DNA from: Streptomyces sp. NBS 14/10
Lineage (GTDB): Bacteria; Actinomycetota; Actinomycetes; Streptomycetales; Streptomycetaceae
NCBI RefSeq assembly: GCF_002224125.1
Contig: NZ_NCSM01000014.1
Span: forward strand, 116,779 to 180,778
DNA: 64,000 nt
Direction of reading: 5' to 3'
Shown here: piece by piece, positions 16,371 to 24,296 of the stretch
How positions within the stretch are numbered: position 1 is the first letter of the stretch
Layout of the letters: each line of letters opens with the position of its first letter
Program-made: the position numbers and the translations under genes
The notes under the pieces: model-generated
What the model saw: the letters and a program-made list of their open reading frames with translations, nothing else
Databases searched by the model: none
Told to the model about the DNA's origin: nothing

Positions 16371-17039
16371 TCACCGTCCGGCCTCCTCGGGTCCCTCATC
16401 GAAAGCCGCCTCGACCTTCTCCACCTCGTCGGTGCGCATCATCACGTGCACCAGGTCGCCCTCCTGCAGCACCGTCTGCGAGGTCGGCAGCATCGCCTCG
16501 CCGAGCCGGGTGAGGAACGCGACGCGCACGCCGGTCTCCTCCTGCAGCTTGCTGACCTTGTGGCCCACCCAGGCGGGGGAGGTGTGCACCTCGGCGAGCT
16601 GCACCCCGCCGCTGGGGTCGCGCCACAGCGGCTCCGCGCCGGACGGCAGCAGCCGCCGCAGCATCTGGTCCGCGGTCCAGCGCACGGTGGCCACGGTGGG
16701 GATGCCGAGCCGCTGGTAGACCTCGGCGCGGCGGGGGTCGTAGATACGGGCCGCGACGTTCTCGATGCCGAACATCTCGCGCGCCACCCGGGCCGCGATG
16801 ATGTTGGAGTTGTCGCCGCTGCTGACCGCGGCGAAGGCGCCGGCCTCCTCGATGCCCGCCTCGCGCAGGGTGTCCTGGTCGAAGCCGACGCCGGTCACCC
16901 GGCGTCCGCCGAAGCCGGCGCCGAGGCGGCGGAAGGCGGTCGGGTCCTGGTCGACGACGGCGACGGTATGTCCCTGTCGCTCCAGGGTCTGGGCGAGTGC
17001 CGCACCCACCCGGCCGCAGCCCATGATCACGATATGCAT
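16371..17039 (-). CDS. TrkA-family K+ regulatory protein (RCK; CeoB-like)
   Basis: 222 aa. MHIVIMGCGRVGAALAQTLERQGHTVAVVDQD is a typical RCK Rossmann start; SSGDNSNIIAARVAREMFG and ARIYDPRRAEVYQRLGI follow, then a TrkA-C domain from about 145 (VQLAEVHTSPAWVGHKVSKLQEETGVRVAFLTRLGEA). It likely pairs with the downstream RCK protein to form a hetero-octameric gating ring, based on the family. I chose ATG 17039 over GTG 17054, which sits too close to AGGAG. The gap to the next RCK gene is 142 bp. Confidence 0.9.
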   Translation of the reverse strand: MHIVIMGCGRVGAALAQTLERQGHTVAVVDQDPTAFRRLGAGFGGRRVTGVGFDQDTLREAGIEEAGAFAAVSSGDNSNIIAARVAREMFGIENVAARIYDPRRAEVYQRLGIPTVATVRWTADQMLRRLLPSGAEPLWRDPSGGVQLAEVHTSPAWVGHKVSKLQEETGVRVAFLTRLGEAMLPTSQTVLQEGDLVHVMMRTDEVEKVEAAFDEGPEEAGR

Positions 17040-17648
17040 GCGACTACCCCGCACTCCTCATTACCGTGCTGAACCGCACAAACACCCTGCTCACATCTTC
17101 CTTCCAGGCCTACGGGGCGACAGCGGGGGTAGAGACCCCGTTGTCGAGGCCGCGGGGCAGCGGAAGGCTGTCCGCCACGGCGTCTGTCACCACCGTATCC
17201 GCACTTGTGTGACGGGCCCGAGTCCCCTGCTCAGGTACGGGTGGAGAGCCGGCGCCGTACGGCGTACAGGGGGGCGACGGCGCCCCGGAACGGCGAACGC
17301 CGCTTGCGAACGTTCCGGTGGTGCGGAGGCGGTCCCGGTGCGTTTCGGCCGCTCTTCCCGTCGGCGTGTCGCCGGTCGCCGGAGCGCGCGGCGGGGCCTC
17401 ATCGCGGCAAGATGGCGGCGTGGTCGTTTTTGCCCCGGGCTGAGGGGACGCCATCTCCCCGCGGCCTTCCCGATCTTCATGGGATCTTCACCGGAATTGG
17501 CAATGGTGCCCTGACAGTTCGAATGTTGTTACGGGCATCGGGCGCCAAGACACCGGCGTGGCTAAGATGATCGCCGTATTCCGTTTCCGGACGGGACATC
17601 AGGGCACTGAATCGTCCGCGCCCGCGTTCTCCTGGCACGAGGTTTCTG
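17040..17648. other. Intergenic region between TrkA and the conservon
   Basis: About 609 bp with no gene I can support. It must contain the promoter of the TrkA pair (minus strand) and of the conservon (plus strand). Open frames of 60-250 codons cross it but have atypical Arg-rich composition and no ribosome binding site. It marks one edge of the conservon insertion. Confidence 0.45.
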
Positions 17649-19154
17649 ATGACAGATCACATATGGGAGGCGGTGAGCTGGTGCCTGGGTGTTGTCCTGC
17701 TCATCGTCTTCGTCCTGCTGATGCGCCAGCGAACGATCGCCGCCGGCGTGCGCAGGCGTAACGCCACGCTTGAGGAAAGCCTGAAGTCGCGCGACGAAGA
17801 GCTCCAACACCTCGTCGAGATGCGCCTTCCGGTCATCGCGGACGCCCTCAACCAGCCCTCGCAACTGCCCGGGCTGAGGGACGAGAGGCTGGCCGGCACC
17901 ACCTTCGCGCAGAGTCTTCACGGAGTCGTGGAACTGTTCACCCGCGCGGTGGACAAGGCGCAGGCGAGGGCCGACGCCTCGGCGAAGGCGGCGCTCAAGG
18001 CGTCGATGCGCGCCATCCAGGGTCTGGCCAACGAGCAGCAGCTGTCGATCTCCCAGATGCAGGACCGGCACGACAACCCCGACGTGCTCCGGGACCTCTT
18101 GGAGATCGACCACGCCAACTCCCAGTTCGGCCGCCGCGCCCAGGCCATCGCCGTGCTCTGCGGCTCCTGGCCCGGCCGCCAGCGGGTCTCCTCCCCGCTG
18201 ACCGACGTGGTACGGGGCGCCAAGTCCCGGATCCGTGACTACCGCCGGGTCCAGGTGCACGCCCTGGTCGACGTCGCCGTGATGAGCCGCGCGGTGGAGC
18301 CGGTCGTGCTCGCCGTCGCGGAGCTGCTGGACAACGCCGCGCGCCACTCGCAGCCCAACACCAACGTCGAGGTCAGCCTGCAGCCGGTGCACAACGGCGC
18401 GGTCATCGTGATCGACGACGCCGGCGTCGGCATGGACGGCATGGAGGTGCAGCGCGCCGCCACGCTGCTGTCCGGAGAGCGCGCCGTGGACGTCGCCCGG
18501 CTCGGCGACCCGCCGCAGTTCGGCTTCGCCGTCATCGGCCTGCTCGCCGCCCGGTACGGCTTCAGCGTCTCCGTGGACACCAGGTCCCCGTACGGCGGTG
18601 TGCGCGCCGTGCTCTTCCTGCCCACCGCGCTGCTCACCCACGTCGACGCCGACGAGCCGGGCAACCGGCAGGCCGTACCGCAGGAGCCCCAGCAGTCGGG
18701 CCTGGATTCGGGTCTGCACACCATCCCCTCCCTCCCGACCCGCAAGACCCGCTCCGCCCGCCGGACCGAGCCCGCCATGGGGCAGATCCCCCATCAGCAG
18801 GCCGCGCCCCAGCAGGGCGTGCCCCAGCAGCCCGCTCCCCAGCAGGCCGCGCCCGCCCCGGCGGACCAGGCGCCCTCCGCGCCGACCCACCCGTCGGCGA
18901 TCGATGAAGCGTCACGTACGTATGGCTCGACGGCCGGCGGACTGCCCAAGCGCCGTCGGCGGCAGCCCACCGTTCAGCAGTCGGCGGACGACTGGCCCAC
19001 GGCCGCCCCGGAGCCCGACACCGGCTCGCACCGCGTCCGTTCGGCCGAGGAGACGGCCCAGCGCATGGGGGCCTTCGCACGCGGCACCCGCTCGGGCCGT
19101 TCCGGTTACCAGGACGCCGCCCCCCAAACCGAAGAAGGGAATCGCCAGGCATGA
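17649..19154 (+). CDS. cvnA: Conservon sensor-like ATPase CvnA
   Basis: 501 aa. One TM helix near the N-terminus (about 9-27, CLGVVLLIVFVLLM) is followed by a helical region, a histidine-kinase-type ATPase domain (N-box ELLDNAARHSQPN, VIDDAGVGMDG, GFAVIGLLAARYGFSV) and a long disordered tail rich in Gln/Ala/Pro (QQAAPQQGVPQQPAPQQ) ending in Arg/Ser-rich sequence. It lacks a clear HisKA phospho-acceptor motif, as usual for CvnA. In the family, CvnA docks CvnB, CvnC and the GTPase CvnD at the membrane in a way compared to G-protein-coupled signalling. The stop overlaps cvnB by 4 bp. Confidence 0.92.
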   Translation: MTDHIWEAVSWCLGVVLLIVFVLLMRQRTIAAGVRRRNATLEESLKSRDEELQHLVEMRLPVIADALNQPSQLPGLRDERLAGTTFAQSLHGVVELFTRAVDKAQARADASAKAALKASMRAIQGLANEQQLSISQMQDRHDNPDVLRDLLEIDHANSQFGRRAQAIAVLCGSWPGRQRVSSPLTDVVRGAKSRIRDYRRVQVHALVDVAVMSRAVEPVVLAVAELLDNAARHSQPNTNVEVSLQPVHNGAVIVIDDAGVGMDGMEVQRAATLLSGERAVDVARLGDPPQFGFAVIGLLAARYGFSVSVDTRSPYGGVRAVLFLPTALLTHVDADEPGNRQAVPQEPQQSGLDSGLHTIPSLPTRKTRSARRTEPAMGQIPHQQAAPQQGVPQQPAPQQAAPAPADQAPSAPTHPSAIDEASRTYGSTAGGLPKRRRRQPTVQQSADDWPTAAPEPDTGSHRVRSAEETAQRMGAFARGTRSGRSGYQDAAPQTEEGNRQA

Positions 19155-19582
19155 ACGACCACATAAACAACGAGCTGGGCTGGATGCTCGACGAGGTCGT
19201 GAAGATGCCGGAGGCGCGCCACGCGATCCTGCTCTCGGCGGACGGGATGCTGCGGGCGCACTCCGAGGGCATCGCGCGGGACGAGGCGGAGCGCCAGGCC
19301 GCGGCGCTCTCCGGTCTTCAGTCGATCAGCCGCTCCACCGCCGAGTTCTGCGACCCGGACGACGAGACCCCGTGGCAGCAGACGCTCATCGAGTTCGTCG
19401 GCGGCTATGTCTTCCTGATCGCCGCCGGCCCCGGCGCCTATCTCGCGGTCTCCGCCACCGAGAACGTGGACATGGAGGCGGTCAGCTACCGGATGCAGAA
19501 GCTGGTCGACCGGCTCGGCAAGGAGCTGACCAGCCCGCCCCGTCAGGGCACCACCCGACAGGGCATCGGCAGCCCGGCATGA
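19151..19582 (+). CDS. cvnB: Conservon roadblock/LC7 protein CvnB
   Basis: 143 aa. A roadblock/LC7 domain (LGWMLDEVVKMPEARHAILLSADGMLRAHSEGIARDEAERQAAALSGLQSISRSTAEF) spans nearly the whole protein. Roadblock proteins regulate small GTPases, such as MglB acting on MglA; here the partner is CvnD. It overlaps cvnA (ATGA at 19151) and cvnC (ATGA at 19579), so translation is coupled. Confidence 0.93.
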   Translation: MNDHINNELGWMLDEVVKMPEARHAILLSADGMLRAHSEGIARDEAERQAAALSGLQSISRSTAEFCDPDDETPWQQTLIEFVGGYVFLIAAGPGAYLAVSATENVDMEAVSYRMQKLVDRLGKELTSPPRQGTTRQGIGSPA

Positions 19583-19935
19583 CCCCGGCCAGGCGCGAAC
19601 GAGGACTGGTACGGCCGTATGTCGTGACCGACGGCCGTGCCTATCCGACCCGCAACACCTTCGACCTGGTGACGCTGGTCATGGCGCATCCGGACCGGCC
19701 GCTCGCCGGCCTCAGCCCCGAGAAGCGCCGGCTGATGGAGCTGTGCCTCGGCGGCGCCCTCTCGGTCGCCGAGGTCGCCGGGTATCTCCAGCTGCCGGTC
19801 AGCGTCACCAAGGTTCTGCTCGGCGACCTCGTGGACAGCGGCCACATCACCACGCGGTCGCCCATTCCCACGGCCGAGCTGCCCGACATCCAGCTTCTGC
19901 AGGAGGTGCTCGATGGACTCCGCGCTCGCCTCTGA
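19579..19935 (+). CDS. cvnC: Conservon DUF742 protein CvnC
   Basis: 118 aa. It has the DUF742 signature RGLVRPYVVTDGRAYPTRNTFDLVTLV, then a winged-helix-like region (LSVAEVAGYLQLPVSVTKVLLGDLVDSGHITTRSP) with the look of a multidrug-regulator helix-turn-helix. This is the standard third gene of a conservon. Its end overlaps cvnD by 23 bp, the longest overlap in the operon. Confidence 0.93.
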   Translation: MTPARRERGLVRPYVVTDGRAYPTRNTFDLVTLVMAHPDRPLAGLSPEKRRLMELCLGGALSVAEVAGYLQLPVSVTKVLLGDLVDSGHITTRSPIPTAELPDIQLLQEVLDGLRARL

Positions 19936-20524
19936 GGGAGCGGTCTATCTGCCGCAGACCGTCAGAACAGCGGTGAAACTGCTGGTCGTCGGGCACTTCG
20001 CGGTCGGCAAGACCACCTATGTCGGCTCGCTGTCGGAGATCAAGCCGCTGCGCACCGAGGAGACGATGACCCAGGCCGGTGCGCTCGTCGACGACCTCGA
20101 GGGGATCGAGGACAAGACGACCACCACCGTGGCCATGGACTTCGGCCGCCTCACCCTGAGCGACACGCTGGTCCTGTATCTGTTCGGCGCCCCCGGACAG
20201 CGGCGTTTCACCCGGCTGTGGCAGGACATGACGCGCGGGGCGCTGGGCGCCCTGGTCCTCGCCGACACCCGGCGGCTCGACCAGTCCTTCCCGGTGATGG
20301 CCATCCTGGAGGAGCACGGCCTGCCGTACGCGGTCGCCGTCAACCACTTCGAGGGAGCGCCGCGGTTCGCCGAGGCGGAGGTCAGGGAAGCGCTCGACCT
20401 GCTGCCGGAGACCCCGCTGGTCACCTGCGACGCCCGGGACCGGATCTCCTCGACCCACGCCCTGATCGCCCTCGTGCAGTATCTGCAGAACCGCCAGGCC
20501 CCACCCTCCCAGGAGCACGCGTGA
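19913..20524 (+). CDS. cvnD: Conservon small GTPase CvnD
   Basis: 203 aa. G-protein motifs: P-loop GHFAVGKTT (residues 27-35), switch II-like FGAPGQRRF (91-99), which resembles the Arf/MglA DxxGQ region with Asp replaced by Ala, and NHFEG (144-148) in place of NKxD. This is the normal pattern for CvnD. It is probably the switch of the complex, cycling between GDP and GTP. ATG 19913 lies inside cvnC. Confidence 0.93.
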   Translation: MDSALASEGAVYLPQTVRTAVKLLVVGHFAVGKTTYVGSLSEIKPLRTEETMTQAGALVDDLEGIEDKTTTTVAMDFGRLTLSDTLVLYLFGAPGQRRFTRLWQDMTRGALGALVLADTRRLDQSFPVMAILEEHGLPYAVAVNHFEGAPRFAEAEVREALDLLPETPLVTCDARDRISSTHALIALVQYLQNRQAPPSQEHA

Positions 20525-22032
20525 CCTACCGCCCCGACACCACGGCCGCAGTCGGGTACCGCCCCGACACCGAGGCCGGAGTCGGGGTCGTACCGCCGCC
20601 GGGCTGCCCCGCGCATGCGGGCCAAGCCCGCTTCGGGGGACCCGCCCGCCCTGCCGCCCAGAGCCTGCCCCTGTACGGACCCGAGTTCGCCGCCGATCCG
20701 CACCTCTTCTACGAGCGGCTGCGGCAGTACGGGCCCATCGCCCCGGTCGAGCTGTCCCCCGGCGTCGAGGCGTACCTGATCACCAGCTACTCCCTCGCGC
20801 TTGAGGTGCTGCGCGACACCGAGCGGTTCGCCAAGGACCCCCGCGGCTGGCGCGCGCTGAACGAGGGACGGATCCCGCCGGACTGCCCGGTGGGCCCGAT
20901 GATGATGTACCGGCCCAACGCGCTGTTCAACGACGGCGAGGCGCATGCCCGGCTGCGCGGGGCCATCACGGACAGCCTCACCCGGCTGGACCCGTACGCG
21001 CTGAGCGAATACGTCGAGCGCAGCGCCGACACGCTGATCAACGCGTTCGCCGACCGGGGTGAGGCGGACCTGCTCGCCGACTACGCGGCGGCCATCCCGC
21101 TGCTCGTCTTCAACGAGCTCTTCGGCTACCCCGCCGAACACGGGCTGCGCCTCGTCGGCACCATGGCGAGGCTCTTCGACAGCGGCGAGGACGCGGCCGA
21201 GGCCAACCAGGAGCTGCTGGACTACATGGCGGGCCTGATCGCCGCCAAGCGCCGGCGGCCCGCGGCCGACATCACCTCCTGGATGCTCGTCCACCCCTCC
21301 CAGCTGGCGGACGACGAGCTGCTGCAGCAGCTCATGCTGATCCTGGCCGCCGGAACCGAGCCCCAGCTGAACCTGATCGCCAACGCGCTGCGGCTGCTGC
21401 TCTCCGACGACCGGTTCGCCGGTGAGCTCTCCGGGGGCAGCCTGCCCGTCCAGGACGCCATCGACGAGGTCCTGTGGACCGACCCCCCGCTGGCCAACTT
21501 CGGGACCCGGTTCGCCCGCCAGGACCTGGACCTCGCGGGCGTGCGGATCCGCCAGGGCGAGCCGATCCTCACCAGCTACGCCGCCGCCAACAACGACCCC
21601 GAGCTGACCTCAGGCGGCCGACTCGGCAACCGCGCCCACCTCGCCTGGAGCATCGGCGCCCACCGCTGCCCGGCCGAGAGCCCGGCGCGGGTGATCGCCT
21701 CGGTGGCCATCGAGAAGCTTCTCGACCGGCTCCCGGACATCGAACTGGCCGTTCCGGTCGACCAGCTGGCCTGGCGCACCGGCCCCTTCCACCGCGCGCT
21801 CGTGGCGCTGCCCGTCCGCTTCCCCGTCACGGCCCGGCCCACGGCCGCAGCCGTCCCCGCGGCCGTTTCCGCGCCCTCGGCCGGCTCCGCGCCCGCCCCG
21901 GCGGCGGCCCCGGCGGAGCCCCATGGGTCACCGCGGACCGCACCGGCCGAGTCCGACCCGCCCGGCCAGTCCGCGCGGGCGGCCCAGCGGCGCCGGTGGG
22001 GTTCGCTCGCGGCGTGGTGGCGCGGGCAGTAG
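20521..22032 (+). CDS. Conservon-associated cytochrome P450, CYP157-like (no EXXR)
   Basis: 503 aa. GTG 20521 overlaps the cvnD stop by 4 bp. The heme ligand is Cys383 in WSIGAHRCPAESPAR. The K-helix EXXR motif, nearly universal in P450s, is replaced by EVLW (316-319), and the I-helix reads LAAGTEPQ with Pro281 where a Thr is usual. This fits the CYP157 family, described as lacking EXXR and tied to conservons. The first 50 residues hold two YRPDT repeats, and the C-terminus carries a roughly 90-aa Ala/Pro-rich extension. Substrate unknown; it may act as a heme sensor rather than an oxygenase. Confidence 0.9.
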   Translation: MTYRPDTTAAVGYRPDTEAGVGVVPPPGCPAHAGQARFGGPARPAAQSLPLYGPEFAADPHLFYERLRQYGPIAPVELSPGVEAYLITSYSLALEVLRDTERFAKDPRGWRALNEGRIPPDCPVGPMMMYRPNALFNDGEAHARLRGAITDSLTRLDPYALSEYVERSADTLINAFADRGEADLLADYAAAIPLLVFNELFGYPAEHGLRLVGTMARLFDSGEDAAEANQELLDYMAGLIAAKRRRPAADITSWMLVHPSQLADDELLQQLMLILAAGTEPQLNLIANALRLLLSDDRFAGELSGGSLPVQDAIDEVLWTDPPLANFGTRFARQDLDLAGVRIRQGEPILTSYAAANNDPELTSGGRLGNRAHLAWSIGAHRCPAESPARVIASVAIEKLLDRLPDIELAVPVDQLAWRTGPFHRALVALPVRFPVTARPTAAAVPAAVSAPSAGSAPAPAAAPAEPHGSPRTAPAESDPPGQSARAAQRRRWGSLAAWWRGQ

Positions 22033-22108
22033 ACGGGTTCACCGGGTCCCGCCGTCATGCCTCGGGCGGGGTGGGCGGCGGCCCGGGCTACCGCTTACGA
22101 TCCTCTCC

Positions 22109-24217
22109 GTGTCCAAACTGACCGACGTTCCTAAACGGATCCTCATCGGGCGGGCGCTGCGCAGCGACAAGCTGGGAGAAACGCTCCTCCCCAAGCGCAT
22201 CGCGCTCCCCGTCTTCGCCTCCGACCCGCTGTCCTCCGTCGCGTACGCGCCAGGGCAGGTGATGATCGTTCTGTCGGTGGCGGGTGCGTCGGGCTATCAC
22301 TACAGCCCCTGGATCACGGTCGCGATCATCGTGCTGATGTTCACGGTGGTCGCCTCGTACCGCCAGAACGTGCACGCCTATCCCAGCGGCGGCGGCGACT
22401 ATGAGGTCGCCAACACGAACCTGGGCCCCCGGGCGGGGCTGACCGTCGCCAGTGCCCTGCTCGTGGACTACATCCTGACCGTGGCGGTGTCGATCTCCTC
22501 GGGCGTGGAGAACCTGGGCTCCGCGGTCCCCTTCGTCGTCGAGCACAAGACCCTGTGCGCGATCGGCATCATCCTGCTGCTGACCCTGATGAACCTGCGC
22601 GGCGTGCGCGAGTCCGGCAAGCTGTTCGCGATCCCCACCTATGTGTTCGTCGCCGGCGTCTTCATCATGATCGCCTGGGGCGCCTACCGCGGGCTGGTCC
22701 TCGGCGATGCCATGAAGGCGCCCACCGCCGGCTACGAGATCAAGGCCGAGCACACCGGGCTCGCCGGGTTCGCGCTGGTCTTCCTGCTGCTCCGGGCCTT
22801 CTCCGACGGCTGTGCCGCGCTCACCGGCGTCGAGGCGATCAGCAACGGCGTGCCCGCCTTCCGCAAGCCCAAGAGCCGGAACGCCGCCACCACGCTGGCG
22901 CTGATGGGCGGCCTCGCCGTCACCATGTTCTGCGGGATCATCGCCCTCGCGATGGCCACCGATGTGAAGATGGCCGAGGACCCGGCCAGGGACCTGCTGG
23001 ACAAGGGTGTGGCGCTCGGCGAGCACTACACCCAGGACCCGGTGATCACCCAGGTCGCGGCGGCCGTCTTCGGCGACGGCTCGCTGCTGTTCGTGGTGCT
23101 GGCCGCGGCCACCGCGCTGGTGCTGTTCCTGGCCGCCAACACCGCGTACAACGGCTTCCCGCTGCTCGGCTCGATCCTCGCCCAGGACCGCTACCTCCCG
23201 CGCCAGCTGCACACCCGCGGCGACCGGCTCGCCTTCTCCAACGGCATCGTGCTGCTCGCCGGCGCCGCCGCCATCCTGGTCTACATCTACGGCGCGGACT
23301 CGACCCGGCTGATCCAGCTCTACATCGTCGGCGTCTTCGTCTCCTTCACGCTCAGCCAGACCGGCATGGTGCGGCACTGGAACCGCCATCTGCGGACCGA
23401 GCAGGACCCGGCGGTGCGCCGCCGGATGCTCCGCTCGCGCGCGATCAACACCTTCGGCGCCTTCTTCACCGGCCTGGTGCTGGCCGTGGTGCTGCTGACC
23501 AAGTTCACCCACGGCGCCTGGGTCGCCCTGCTGGGCATGGTCTTCTTCTACATCCTGATGACCGCGATCCGCCGCCACTACGACAGCGTCTCCGGCGAGC
23601 TGTCGGCGTACGAGGAAGACGAGTCCGAGACCGTACGCCCCTCCCGGGTGCACTCCATCGTCCTCGTCTCCAAGATCCACAAGCCGACGCTGCGCGCCCT
23701 GGCCTACGCCAAGCTGATGCGCTCCCACAAGCTGGAGGCGCTGAGCATCAGCGTGGACCCGGCCGAGACCAAGGCGCTGCAGGAGGAGTGGACCGAGCGC
23801 GGCATAGACGTCCCCCTCAAGATCCTCGACTCGCCCTACCGCGAGATCACCCGGCCGGCCATCGAATACGTCAAGAGCCTGCGCCGGGAGAGCCCCCGCG
23901 ACGTGATCTCCATCTATATCCCGGAGTACGTGGTCGGCCGCTGGTACGAGCATCTGCTGCACAACCAGAGCGCGCTGCGGCTCAAGGGCCGGCTGCTGTT
24001 CACCCCGGGCGTCATGGTGACCTCGGTGCCCTGGCAGCTGGACTCCTCGGAGCTGGCCCGTAAGCGCGCCCGCAAGCGGGCCGAGTGGCATGCGCCGGGC
24101 GCGGTGCGGCGTGGCCCGGTGGGGCCGCCCAAGGGCGACAAGGCAAAGGCTGACAAAACCACAGGTGAGGGGGCAGCCGCGCCGCAGCCGGTCGGTGAGC
24201 GGCAGCCGAGGGCCTAG
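22109..24217 (+). CDS. KimA/YdaO-like K+ importer (APC superfamily)
   Basis: 702 aa. About 12 TM helices are followed by a roughly 200-aa cytoplasmic domain and a basic tail. Motifs recall Bacillus subtilis KimA: ILIGRALRSDKLGE, FASDPLSSVAYAP, SYRQNVHAYPSGGGDY, LVDYILTVAVSIS, LRAFSDGCAALTGVEAISNGVPAF and RGDRLAFSNGI. KimA is a high-affinity proton-coupled K+ importer inhibited by c-di-AMP; annotation pipelines call this protein an amino-acid permease. I favour K+ because of this resemblance and the nearby TrkA pair. GTG 22109 starts exactly at SKLTDVPKRIL. It is about 90 residues longer than KimA. Confidence 0.85.
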   Translation: MSKLTDVPKRILIGRALRSDKLGETLLPKRIALPVFASDPLSSVAYAPGQVMIVLSVAGASGYHYSPWITVAIIVLMFTVVASYRQNVHAYPSGGGDYEVANTNLGPRAGLTVASALLVDYILTVAVSISSGVENLGSAVPFVVEHKTLCAIGIILLLTLMNLRGVRESGKLFAIPTYVFVAGVFIMIAWGAYRGLVLGDAMKAPTAGYEIKAEHTGLAGFALVFLLLRAFSDGCAALTGVEAISNGVPAFRKPKSRNAATTLALMGGLAVTMFCGIIALAMATDVKMAEDPARDLLDKGVALGEHYTQDPVITQVAAAVFGDGSLLFVVLAAATALVLFLAANTAYNGFPLLGSILAQDRYLPRQLHTRGDRLAFSNGIVLLAGAAAILVYIYGADSTRLIQLYIVGVFVSFTLSQTGMVRHWNRHLRTEQDPAVRRRMLRSRAINTFGAFFTGLVLAVVLLTKFTHGAWVALLGMVFFYILMTAIRRHYDSVSGELSAYEEDESETVRPSRVHSIVLVSKIHKPTLRALAYAKLMRSHKLEALSISVDPAETKALQEEWTERGIDVPLKILDSPYREITRPAIEYVKSLRRESPRDVISIYIPEYVVGRWYEHLLHNQSALRLKGRLLFTPGVMVTSVPWQLDSSELARKRARKRAEWHAPGAVRRGPVGPPKGDKAKADKTTGEGAAAPQPVGERQPRA

Positions 24218-24296
24218 ACTGGTGGGCTGACCGGTGGGCGCTCTCGTCCACCGCAGCCCCACCACCCCCACCCGCACCCTCTGGAGCCGAGCCGCA

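Noticed and set aside
17040..17648. Several open frames in the gap before the conservon
   Set aside because: None has a start site with a Shine-Dalgarno sequence or a natural amino-acid composition.
22033..22108. ydaO-type c-di-AMP riboswitch in front of the KimA-like gene
   Set aside because: The gap is only 76 bp, too short for that riboswitch, and no matching motifs were seen.
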